A DNA stretch of 8,176 bases from Deltaproteobacteria bacterium UBA5799 (lineage in GTDB: Bacteria > Desulfobacterota > GWC2-55-46), in the NCBI GenBank assembly GCA_002418185.1, contig DIDN01000016.1:1-8176 (forward strand). Reading direction: 5' to 3'. The notes beneath the pieces were generated by a model. The model made no database searches and was not told the origin of the DNA. It was given only the letters and a program-made list of their open reading frames with translations. A program made the translations under genes and the position numbers. Every line of letters begins with the position of its first letter. Within the stretch, counting starts at the first letter, position 1. Shown piece by piece: positions 1 through 5,931 of this stretch.

Positions 1-210
1 GACGTCCTGGTAGTCTATCCTGGCCTTGGTGGTTATCTCGCCGGCTATCAGGGCGAGGCCGGTGGTTACGAGGGTCTCGCAAGCGACCCTGCTTGAAGGG
101 TCCTCCCTCAAGAGCGCGTCCAATATAGCGTCTGATACCTGATCAGCGACTTTATCCGGATGTCCTTCGGTGACGGATTCCGAAGTGAATAGGTACTCCC
201 TCGTTCCCAT
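1..210 (-). CDS. metK: S-adenosylmethionine synthetase, N-terminal part (truncated by window edge)
   Basis: Makes S-adenosylmethionine from ATP and methionine in the cytoplasm. Only the first 70 codons are in the window; the rest lies beyond the left edge. The visible protein starts MGTREYLFTSESVTEGHPDK and continues with VADQVSDAILDALL, the hallmark N-terminus of MetK: the SESVTEGHPDK segment carries the ATP-binding histidine (His17 here). The later CETLVTTGLALIAGEI segment also fits the family. The ATG at 208-210 is preceded by a strong Shine-Dalgarno, AAGGAGG at 219-225, with 8 nt spacing. All four isoleucines in this fragment use ATA. The gene sits 114 nt after the ptsI stop and has its own promoter, so it is probably transcribed separately from the PTS genes. 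Identity is certain; completeness cannot be judged. Confidence 0.97.
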   Translation of the reverse strand, partial: MGTREYLFTSESVTEGHPDKVADQVSDAILDALLREDPSSRVACETLVTTGLALIAGEITTKARIDYQDV

Positions 211-252
211 TGTTGGCGCCTCCTTGGTCTTTGTTAAGGCTGAGAATTCGTT

Positions 253-281
253 ATTATTGAACCTTTCCCGGTGTTTGTCAA
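253..281 (-). promoter_or_regulatory. Likely sigma-70-type promoter of metK
   Basis: Read on the minus strand, a perfect -35 box TTGACA (276-281) is followed by exactly 17 nt and then AATAAT (253-258), which matches five of six bases of the -10 consensus. Initiation would fall near 246, giving a leader of about 36 nt before the metK ATG, with the Shine-Dalgarno inside it. The leader is too short for a SAM riboswitch. The T-rich, lower-GC composition stands out from the surrounding coding DNA. This is a sequence match only. Confidence 0.75.
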
Positions 282-324
282 CCAAAAACACCTCTGGATT
301 CAGGACGCAAGTAAGGGGCCGCGC

Positions 325-2097
325 TCAGCTCCAGAACTCCTCTCTGTACAGCCCCGGGAGCTTGGCGTTTATCTGGTCCTCCACCTCCTTGGCGGTGGCG
401 TAGCCGAGTATGTTCCTGCATATTTTCCTGGCCTCCGCGTGGCTTATGGACCTTATGAGCCTCTTGACCCTCAGTATGGAGTACGCGTTCATCGAGAGGT
501 GGTCCACCCCGAACCCGAGGAGTATGAGGGCGTACTCCGGCTCTCCGGCCATCTCGCCGCATACGGAAACACTCACCCCGGCCTTGTTTGCGGCCTCTAT
601 GACGCCCTTTATTATCCTGAGGACCGCCGGGTGGTAGGGCTCGTACAGATAGGCCACGTGCTCGTTCACCCTGTCTATCGCCAGGGAATACTGCAGCAGG
701 TCGTTCGTGCCGATGGAGATGAACTTGACCTCCTTCACGATGAGGTCGGCGATCACTGCGGCGGAGGGCACCTCTATCATGACGCCTGTCTCGATGTCCT
801 GGTCAAAGGGCTTGCCCTCGCCCTTAAGTTCCTTCTTGCATTCCTCGAGTATCTGTTTCGCCCGCCTTATCTCCTCTATGCCGGATATCATCGGGAACAT
901 CACCTTTATGTCCCCGTAGGCGCTGGCCCGGAGTATGCCCCTCAACTGGGTCTTGAAGATGTCCACGTTCTTCAGGCAGAACCTTATGGCCCGGAGGCCC
1001 ATCGCCGGGTTTATCTCGTCCGGGGCCGCGGTCTGGGTGAGGACCTTGTCGCCCCCGACGTCCAGGGTCCTTATGACCACCGGGTGCGGGGCCATCCTCT
1101 TGGCGACCTGGCGGTAGGCCTTCACGTGCTCCTCCTCGGTGGGCAGGTCTTTCCTGTTCAGGTACAGGAACTCGGTCCTGTAAAGGCCTATGCCTTCGGC
1201 GCCGTGCTCGACGAGGGAGTCTATCTCCTCGACAATCTCCATGTTGCCCATGAGCTTTACGCGCCTGCCGTCGGTCGTCTCGCTCGGGAGGTCCTTGTAG
1301 TGGAATAGCGCCTTGCCGTAGTTCTCGTACCGCTCCCTCCTCCTCTTGTACACCTCGATGACGCTCTCGGAGGGGTTGATGATGACAGTGCCGGTCGTGC
1401 CGTCCACTATGACGGTGTCCCCGGTCTCGGCCTTCCTGGTTATCGATTCGAGGCCCACGACGGCCGGTATCTCGAGGGACCTTGCCATTATGGCCGTGTG
1501 CGAGGTCTTGCCTCCGACGTCGGTGAGGAAACCCAATACCGTCCCGCGGACCATCTGGGCGGTGTCGGTAGGCGCGAGGTCGTGCGCCACCACCACGACG
1601 GGCTCCTTTATGGCCGCTACCGACTCGTGCTTCCGGCCCATGAGGTTCAGGAGCACCCTGTTCACCAGGTGCTCTATGTCCATGGCGCGCTCGCGGAGGT
1701 ACTGGTCGTCCATCTTCTCGAAGTAGTCCATCACTTCCTTGAGGACGGTCTTCAGGGCCCATTCGGCGTTCACCCTCTGCTCACGTATCACCCTCATGGT
1801 GTCGTTTATGAGCATGTTGTCCTTGAGGATCATGAGGTGCGCGTCGATGATGCGGATGTGCTCCTTGCCCTTGCCGTCCTTCTCCATCCGGTTCCTGATG
1901 CGCATGAGCTGGTCCCTGGACGCCTTCATGGCGCTCTTGAACCGCTCTATCTCGCGCTCGGTCTCGGATGCTTCGAGATAGCAGAACTGGGCGGGCTCGA
2001 CCTTTCCCCTGTCGAGGATATGGGCGCTCCCGATGACGATGCCGGAAGACACGCCTATCCCCTTCATCAATATGACCTGTTTCTTCGTCTCAGGCAT
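325..2097 (-). CDS. ptsI: PTS Enzyme I (phosphoenolpyruvate-protein phosphotransferase)
   Basis: Cytoplasmic first enzyme of the phosphotransferase system; it autophosphorylates from PEP and passes the phosphate to HPr. The 590-residue length is normal for a plain EI, without the N-terminal GAF domain of nitrogen-type EI (PtsP). The N-terminal HPr-binding and swivelling phosphohistidine part holds GGKTSHTAIMARSLEIPAVVG, with the phosphorylated His200. The C-terminal PEP-binding barrel shows GIGLYRTEFLY (Arg307), RTLDVGGDK (Arg343), GVMIEVPSA (Glu442), GTNDLLQY (Asn465, Asp466) and VCGEMAGE with the catalytic Cys513. The start at M1 overlaps the HPr stop by one base (TAATG) and has a GAGG-type ribosome site. 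Met11, which begins the usual family N-terminus MKGIGVSSG, is an alternative start but has a weaker site. It is the last gene of the PTS block; no convincing intrinsic terminator follows. Confidence 0.97.
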   Translation of the reverse strand: MPETKKQVILMKGIGVSSGIVIGSAHILDRGKVEPAQFCYLEASETEREIERFKSAMKASRDQLMRIRNRMEKDGKGKEHIRIIDAHLMILKDNMLINDTMRVIREQRVNAEWALKTVLKEVMDYFEKMDDQYLRERAMDIEHLVNRVLLNLMGRKHESVAAIKEPVVVVAHDLAPTDTAQMVRGTVLGFLTDVGGKTSHTAIMARSLEIPAVVGLESITRKAETGDTVIVDGTTGTVIINPSESVIEVYKRRRERYENYGKALFHYKDLPSETTDGRRVKLMGNMEIVEEIDSLVEHGAEGIGLYRTEFLYLNRKDLPTEEEHVKAYRQVAKRMAPHPVVIRTLDVGGDKVLTQTAAPDEINPAMGLRAIRFCLKNVDIFKTQLRGILRASAYGDIKVMFPMISGIEEIRRAKQILEECKKELKGEGKPFDQDIETGVMIEVPSAAVIADLIVKEVKFISIGTNDLLQYSLAIDRVNEHVAYLYEPYHPAVLRIIKGVIEAANKAGVSVSVCGEMAGEPEYALILLGFGVDHLSMNAYSILRVKRLIRSISHAEARKICRNILGYATAKEVEDQINAKLPGLYREEFWS

Positions 2098-2390
2098 TAA
2101 TCCTCACCAAAACCCCTGTCTATGAGGTCGCCGAGGGACACGAGGGCTGCTTCGGCGTCGCTCCCCTCCACTCGGAGAGTCACCTTCGAGCCCTGGGTGG
2201 CGGCGAGTATCAGTATCCCCATGATGCTCTTGCCGTTCACCTCCTGGTCGCCTTTCCTGACCAGCACCTCGGAGTCAAACTTGTTCGCAAGCTGCACGAA
2301 AAGCGCGGCGGCCCTGGCGTGCAGCCCGAGCTTGTTCCTTATCGTATAGGTCTTTTCCAGGCTTGTTGCGCTCCCCTGTCCGCTCTCCAT
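2097..2390 (-). CDS. ptsH: HPr phosphocarrier protein
   Basis: Small cytoplasmic phosphocarrier that takes phosphate from Enzyme I on a histidine and passes it to EIIA proteins. The 97-residue protein carries NKLGLHARAAA, with the phosphorylated His24 (His15 in Bacillus numbering). It also carries VNGKSIMGILILAA, with Ser55 exactly where Bacillus has Ser46, the HprK target. The spacing between the two (31 residues) matches the family, and the nearby hprK suggests Ser55 is really used. The proline usually found three residues after the active histidine (HARPA) is alanine here. There are about nine extra N-terminal residues relative to Bacillus HPr. The ribosome site AGGAGA (2405-2410) is 14 nt from the ATG, longer than ideal. 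Its stop overlaps the ptsI start. The gene name ptsH is used in the general sense. Confidence 0.95.
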   Translation of the reverse strand: MESGQGSATSLEKTYTIRNKLGLHARAAALFVQLANKFDSEVLVRKGDQEVNGKSIMGILILAATQGSKVTLRVEGSDAEAALVSLGDLIDRGFGED

Positions 2391-2475
2391 CTTTTTGGGT
2401 TCTCTCTCCTGCGGCGTTGGTCCGGAAACGCAGCGGCTTGCTCACCGCGCCCGGTCGACCGTTCCTCCCTGCGAT
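2391..2475 (-). other. 85-nt EIIB-HPr intergenic gap with small palindromes
   Basis: No gene fits here. On the minus strand it holds a 10-bp palindrome CGGTCGACCG (2452-2461) and a possible GCGG/CCGC hairpin (arms 2445-2448 and 2433-2436, loop 8 nt), then the HPr ribosome site. No convincing promoter or T-tract terminator was seen. It may act in mRNA processing or in differential expression of EIIB and HPr, but this is speculative. In gene clusters that carry a full mannose-type PTS, the permease genes often follow EIIB, and none is present here. Confidence 0.4.
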
Positions 2476-2943
2476 TCATTTCCGCCCGGAGACATAGGCT
2501 ACGGGCTCGCTCCTCGGGACGTCCCTTATCTCGAGATCCACGCCCATGGCGGCGAACCTGTCCATCAGCTCCTCGTCCTCGTCGTTCACGATTATGGAAG
2601 GCGTTATCCTCCTTCCGCCCTCGCGGTGGATGTTCCCGAGGTTCAGGGCCTTGAACCTCATTCCCGACTCGTAGAGCCGCATAGCGTCCCGGAGGTCGCC
2701 GACCACGAGCATAACGCGCTCCTCCGGGGCCCCGCCGGAAAAATAGCGGACCGCTTCAGCTACCGACTTGACGTGGACGCTCAGCTCCTCGCACCCGCAT
2801 GCGGAGATGATGTCCGCCGCGAGCCGGTCGCCTGCGGCCTCGTCCGATGCCACGACAAGCGCGTCCGCCCTGGTGTAAGGGACCCAGGAGCATATTACCT
2901 GCCCGTGCAGGAGCCTGTCGTCTACTCTTATGAGGATCAACAT
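2476..2943 (-). CDS. PTS mannose/fructose/sorbose-family EIIB component
   Basis: Soluble 155-residue EIIB of the mannose family, which normally takes phosphate from EIIA and gives it to a sugar bound by the EIIC/EIID permease. The N-terminus reads ILIRVDDRLLHGQVICSWV, the family signature, with the phosphorylated His13. Downstream, VVASDEAA and NLGNIHREGGRRITPSIIVNDED are also typical. Length matches a stand-alone EIIB domain, and there is no membrane segment. It follows EIIA after 67 nt and precedes HPr by 85 nt; no EIIC or EIID gene is in the window. The ribosome site is weak: the nearest AGGG is at 2955-2958, 11 nt from the ATG. With no permease partner here, its phosphate may end on a regulatory target or on a permease encoded elsewhere; that is inference. 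Confidence 0.93.
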   Translation of the reverse strand: MLILIRVDDRLLHGQVICSWVPYTRADALVVASDEAAGDRLAADIISACGCEELSVHVKSVAEAVRYFSGGAPEERVMLVVGDLRDAMRLYESGMRFKALNLGNIHREGGRRITPSIIVNDEDEELMDRFAAMGVDLEIRDVPRSEPVAYVSGRK

Positions 2944-3010
2944 ATTTTCAGCCGCCCTGGAAGTAAGGGCTCCCTTCCATCCATTTTATCAAAACAGAAG
3001 GGGTCTTTTC

Positions 3011-3415
3011 CTACTTTTTATCCTTCAGCATGTCCCCGGCGAGCACTATCGACTTCCTCCCGTAGTCCTTGAGGAGCTCCGAAAGCTCTTCAAGGCCCTT
3101 GTCGGACCTGTGGCTCACGTATTTCAGGACCATCGGGAGGTTAACACCCGTGATGACCTCGACCCTGTCCTCTTCGAAGGCCGATAGGGCTATGTTGGTC
3201 GGCGTCCCGCCGAACATGTCGGTAAAGACGAGCACGCCTTCTCCCGTGTCCACCTCGCTCACGGCGGACCTGATGACCTCCCGGATGCCGTCGGTGGTGT
3301 CGGTACGCGAGAGGGCCAGTATCCTTACGCCCTCCACCTTGCCGGTTATCGCCTCGGCTGCGTCGAGGAGCGCCTCCGCGAGCCTGCCGTGCGTTACGAT
3401 TACGGAACCTATCAT
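3011..3415 (-). CDS. PTS mannose-family EIIA component
   Basis: Soluble 134-residue EIIA of the mannose family (ManX-type N-terminal domain). It accepts phosphate from HPr and passes it to EIIB. The N-terminus MIGSVIVTHGRLAEALLDAAE holds the phosphorylated His9 after the first beta strand. FTDMFGGTPTNIA follows at about 64-76, with Asp66 in the position of the conserved active-site aspartate. ITGVNLPMVL is a further family block. Unlike E. coli ManX it is not fused to EIIB; the EIIB is the next gene. The ATG is 17 nt after the rapZ stop and has a good ribosome site, GGAAGG (3422-3427), 6 nt away. Such free-standing EIIAs occur in deltaproteobacterial rpoN/hprK clusters and are thought to be regulatory. 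Confidence 0.94.
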   Translation of the reverse strand: MIGSVIVTHGRLAEALLDAAEAITGKVEGVRILALSRTDTTDGIREVIRSAVSEVDTGEGVLVFTDMFGGTPTNIALSAFEEDRVEVITGVNLPMVLKYVSHRSDKGLEELSELLKDYGRKSIVLAGDMLKDKK

Positions 3416-3432
3416 CTCGAACCTTCCCGGTT

Positions 3433-4296
3433 TTATTTCTTGCCTATGTCCCTGTGCCTTTTCCTGACCACTACCTTTTCGGAGCTCAGGCCTTCCGACA
3501 GGGCCTCGACCATCGCGACCGACCTGTGCCTGCCGCCAGTGCAGCCTATCGCGATGGTGAGATAGGACTTCCCCTCCTTCCAGTACAGCGGTACGAGGTA
3601 GGAGAGGAACCCCTTGAACCTCGAAAGGAACTCCGCGGCCTCCTCCCTCGAAAGGAGGTAGTCGCGGACGCTCCTGTCCGTCCCGTCGAGGTGCTTGAGG
3701 GAGTTGACGAAGTACGGGTTCGGGAGGAACCTGACGTCCATGACGAGGTCCGAGTCCGAGGGGATACCCTGGCGGTAGCTGAACGAGATGAGGTTAAGGG
3801 CCATCCTCTCGCGCTCCGCCGGGCCCGAGTAGATGTCCTTTATCAGGTCCCTCAGCTGGTGGACGTTGAACTCGGTCGTGTCGATTACCCGGTCTGCATG
3901 GGCCTTGAGGTCTTTCAGCGCCTCCCTCTCCCTGGAGAGCCCCTCGAGCGGGCTCTCCTCGGCTGCGAGCGGGTGCCTCCTCCTGGTCTCGCTGAACCGG
4001 CGCGCAAGCTCCCCGTCGTCCGCCTCGAGGTATATGACCTCCAGGCGGCACCCCCCGGCCTTCAGCTCCGAGAGGACCGGGATGAAGTCCTTGAGGAACC
4101 CCCTCTCCCTTACGTCTATGACCGCCGCCACGCGCTCTATCTCGCCGGAGCGGGGAAGGAGCTCGAGGAATTTCGGAAGGAGGGCCACCGGCATGTTGTC
4201 CACGCAGTAGAACCCGAGGTCCTCGAGCGCCCTTATGGCGGTGCTCTTCCCGGAGCCCGAAGGCCCGGAGATCACCACTAGCCTTATGTCCTTCAC
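3433..4296 (-). CDS. rapZ: RapZ / YvcJ-family nucleotide-binding RNase adaptor
   Basis: P-loop protein family of 287 residues. In E. coli, RapZ binds a small RNA and guides RNase E in control of glucosamine-6-phosphate synthase; in Bacillus, YvcJ hydrolyses nucleotides and affects competence. The N-terminal domain has a Walker A motif, VVISGPSGSGKSTAIRALED (GPSGSGKS at 11-18), then GFYCVDNMP. The C-terminal domain shows SFSYRQGIPSDSDLVMDVRF, LPNPYF and IGCTGGRHRSV, all family signatures. It ends in a basic tail (RKRHRDIGKK) suited to RNA binding. The GTG start at 4294-4296 overlaps the hprK stop as GTGA, and AAGGT (4306-4310) lies 9 nt upstream. An in-frame opening continues upstream to 4737 but lies inside hprK and encodes nothing family-like. 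The tight coupling to hprK and ptsN suggests a link between PTS state and RNA decay; its RNA target here is unknown. Confidence 0.95.
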   Translation of the reverse strand: MKDIRLVVISGPSGSGKSTAIRALEDLGFYCVDNMPVALLPKFLELLPRSGEIERVAAVIDVRERGFLKDFIPVLSELKAGGCRLEVIYLEADDGELARRFSETRRRHPLAAEESPLEGLSREREALKDLKAHADRVIDTTEFNVHQLRDLIKDIYSGPAERERMALNLISFSYRQGIPSDSDLVMDVRFLPNPYFVNSLKHLDGTDRSVRDYLLSREEAAEFLSRFKGFLSYLVPLYWKEGKSYLTIAIGCTGGRHRSVAMVEALSEGLSSEKVVVRKRHRDIGKK

Positions 4297-5228
4297 TTCT
4301 TGAGCACCTTCATGGCGTTGTCGAGCTCCCGTTCGAGCGCCTTCGCCGGGTGGTGGCCCATGATCTTCAATATCTGGTTCCTTGCTGCAACCTCCACGAT
4401 GGTCGCCACGCTCCTTCCGGGGCTTACCGGCACCTTGAGGTACGGGAGGTCCACGCCGAGTATGGAAAAGGTGTTCTCCTCGAAGCCGAGCCTGTCGTAT
4501 TCGGTCTCGCTCTCCCATTTGACGAGCTCGACGACTATGTCCATCTGCTTCCGTTCCCTGATGGCGGTTATCCCGTACAGGTCCTTTACGTTTATTATCC
4601 CGAGGCCCCTTATCTCCATGTGGTACTTTATTAGCTCCGAGCTCCGGCCAATGAGGATATTGGGCGGCATGCGCTTTACTATGACGACGTCGTCGGAGAC
4701 GAGCCTGAATCCCCTGGATACGAGGTCCAGTGCGCACTCGCTCTTCCCTATGCCGCTCTTGCCGGTAATGAGTACGCCGACGCCAAGCACGTCCACGAGG
4801 ACCCCGTGCATCGTAAGCGAAGGGGCGAGCCGCTCCTCGAGGTACTTGGTGACGCGCTCTATGAGGACCGATGCGGTGTGCGGGGTCGTGAAAAGGGGTA
4901 TGCCCCTACCGGCGCATATGTCCGCGAGGAACCCGGGGGGATCGAGGTCCCTGGCTATGATTATTGCCGGCAGCTCGGGCTTGAAGACCTTGAGGACATT
5001 TTCGAGCTCATCCTCGTCGAGGCGCTTAAGGTAGTTTATCTCCGCAGCGCCGAATATCTGGAGCCTGTCCGAATGGAGCTCCTCGAGGAGCCCGGTAAGG
5101 AGGAGGCCCGGCTTCTGGATTCGGGATGTGGTCACCTCGCGCCCGAGGCCTTTTTCGCCTGTCACGAGCCTCAGGCTGAACCGTTCCGCCTGCTCGCCGT
5201 CTATAAGCTCTCTTACTGGTACGCCCAC
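4293..5228 (-). CDS. hprK: HPr kinase/phosphorylase
   Basis: Bifunctional enzyme that phosphorylates HPr on serine using ATP or pyrophosphate and removes that phosphate by phosphorolysis, tying PTS state to metabolic energy. The 311 residues match the family length. Residues 1-130 form the N-terminal domain of the family (VRELID, SRIQKPGLLLTG, and PLFTTPHTASVLIERVTKYL). The catalytic domain begins with MHGVLVDVLGVGVLITG (His141) and runs into the P-loop GKSGIGKSECALDLV (156-170). SDDVVIVKR (Asp179, Asp180) follows, and the HprK signature EIRGLGIINVKDLYGI is at 205-220. The residue after the first P-loop glycine is Lys157, where Gram-positive enzymes usually have Asp or Glu. GTG is the start (5226-5228), with GGGAG (5235-5239) 6 nt upstream. 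It lies 15 nt after ptsN and overlaps rapZ by 4 nt. Its substrate is presumably Ser55 of the HPr encoded downstream. Confidence 0.96.
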   Translation of the reverse strand: MGVPVRELIDGEQAERFSLRLVTGEKGLGREVTTSRIQKPGLLLTGLLEELHSDRLQIFGAAEINYLKRLDEDELENVLKVFKPELPAIIIARDLDPPGFLADICAGRGIPLFTTPHTASVLIERVTKYLEERLAPSLTMHGVLVDVLGVGVLITGKSGIGKSECALDLVSRGFRLVSDDVVIVKRMPPNILIGRSSELIKYHMEIRGLGIINVKDLYGITAIRERKQMDIVVELVKWESETEYDRLGFEENTFSILGVDLPYLKVPVSPGRSVATIVEVAARNQILKIMGHHPAKALERELDNAMKVLKK

Positions 5229-5243
5229 GTCACTCTCCCGGCG

Positions 5244-5714
5244 TCAGAAGGCGCCGTTCCTCCTCTCGGCCTCCTCGATGGCCCTGTATATCTCGGAACT
5301 GCCGTTCGCGTTCATGAGTTTCATCCTCAGGTCCTGGTTCTTAAGGAGGTTCGATATGCCCGCCAGCACCTTCAAGTGGGCCGCCGCCGAGTTCTCGGGG
5401 GCCATTATGAGAAAGAAAAGGTGCACCGGCATCCTGTCCATCGAGTCGAAATCGACCCCTTTTTCGCTCCTGCCGAAAAAGACCATTAACTCCTTGAGCC
5501 CCCTCACGCGCCCGTGGGGTATGGCAACGCCGTGGCCGATCCCGGTCGTCCCCAGCCTCTCCCTTTCGAGGAGGGCCTTCATGGCGGGCTCCTTCTCCAC
5601 TGCGCTCTCGATCGAGGCCGCCCTCGACACCATCTTTTCGAGGAGCTCTTTCTTCTCGCCGGCCTCGAGGCCTGTCATGATGCGGTTTTCGCTCAGCACG
5701 TCAGCCAGTCTCAT
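5244..5714 (-). CDS. ptsN: PTS IIA-like nitrogen-regulatory protein PtsN (EIIA-Ntr)
   Basis: Soluble fructose-type EIIA that accepts phosphate from HPr and acts as a regulator rather than in sugar transport; in enteric bacteria EIIA-Ntr controls potassium uptake and other targets. From Met at 5714 the protein has 156 residues, a normal length, and begins MRLADVLSENRIM as usual for PtsN. The active site LGTTGIGHGVAIPHGRV holds the phosphorylated His67. The LMVFFGRSEKGVDFD and VHLFFLIMAPENSAAAHLKVLA blocks complete the fold. An upstream in-frame ATG at 5777 would add 21 residues, most of them encoded by a perfect palindrome, and has no good ribosome site; it is therefore not chosen. The gene follows hpf after 217 nt and precedes hprK by 15 nt. 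Its place beside rpoN and hpf matches the arrangement in many proteobacteria. Confidence 0.95.
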   Translation of the reverse strand: MRLADVLSENRIMTGLEAGEKKELLEKMVSRAASIESAVEKEPAMKALLERERLGTTGIGHGVAIPHGRVRGLKELMVFFGRSEKGVDFDSMDRMPVHLFFLIMAPENSAAAHLKVLAGISNLLKNQDLRMKLMNANGSSEIYRAIEEAERRNGAF

Positions 5715-5718
5715 TGCA

Positions 5719-5723
5719 CCCTC
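5719..5723 (-). promoter_or_regulatory. ptsN ribosome-binding site that decides the start
   Basis: On the minus strand GAGGG lies 4 nt before the ATG at 5714 (context GGGCGAGGGTGCA). The alternative ATG at 5777 has nothing comparable, so this site supports the shorter PtsN with its family-typical N-terminus. Confidence 0.7.
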
Positions 5724-5746
5724 GCCCGACAGGGGCGGATATGCCT

Positions 5747-5772
5747 GAAGGCCAGGGCCGGCCCTGGCCTTC
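5747..5772. repeat. 26-bp perfect palindrome upstream of ptsN
   Basis: The left half GAAGGCCAGGGCC (5747-5759) is the exact reverse complement of the right half GGCCCTGGCCTTC (5760-5772). The RNA would fold into a very stable GC-rich hairpin 32 nt before the ptsN start, close to its ribosome site. No T-run follows, so it is not a standard terminator. It might be a protein-binding dyad, a copy of a repetitive extragenic palindrome or an RNA-processing stem. Confidence 0.9.
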
Positions 5773-5931
5773 GACATCCGTCATGAAGGCAACCTTCAAT
5801 GGAATTGCGGATTTCTCCGGCAATCACGAAATCCCGGAATTGCAAGCGGAGCATATACGCGAATATGCGGGCATCTTATGCCTTTAGCCCCGCGGGAGGG
5901 CAGGCCCGGGCCGCCCGAGGGAACCCTACCC

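Larger units (their letters stand above)
5715..5931 (-). other. Structured 217-nt hpf-ptsN intergenic region
   Basis: No protein-coding gene fits here. On the minus strand the stretch holds a run of inverted repeats. Just after the hpf stop there is GC-rich self-complementary sequence including GGCCCGGGCC. Further on come a GCATAT/ATATGC hairpin (5851-5868), a GGATTTC/GAAATCC hairpin with a 12-nt loop, a short GAAGG/CCTTC hairpin and a 26-bp perfect palindrome (5747-5772). The sequence GCAATTCC occurs twice. None of the stems is followed by a proper T-tract, and I see no clear promoter. It could be a structured leader of ptsN, an RNA-processing region or a small RNA; which one is unknown. Confidence 0.5.

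Noticed and set aside
211..324. SAM riboswitch in front of metK
   Set aside because: The promoter lies only about 36 nt of transcript from the ATG, too short for a known SAM riboswitch, and no such fold is visible.
282..324. Intrinsic terminator after ptsI
   Set aside because: There is a T5 run on the minus strand, but the sequence before it forms only a three-pair stem.
271..1308. Long plus-strand open frame (345 codons) opposite ptsI
   Set aside because: It is antisense to the well-supported ptsI, its sequence is low-complexity (many Leu, Val, Gly, His, Tyr, Pro) and matches no family; this is typical of antisense frames in GC-rich DNA.
824..1762. Second minus-strand frame inside ptsI (312 codons)
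   Set aside because: It is an out-of-frame reading of ptsI, rich in Arg, Gly, Pro and His, with no family features. The same applies to the minus-strand frame at 6569-7456 inside rpoN.
4297..4737. N-terminal extension of RapZ by 147 residues
   Set aside because: It lies entirely within hprK in another frame and is not family-like. The GTG at 4294-4296 gives the standard RapZ N-terminus, normal length and a GTGA overlap.
5715..5777. Start of PtsN at the upstream ATG (21 extra residues)
   Set aside because: The extra residues are mostly encoded by the 26-bp palindrome, the site lacks a ribosome-binding sequence, and PtsN normally begins at the MRLADVL segment.
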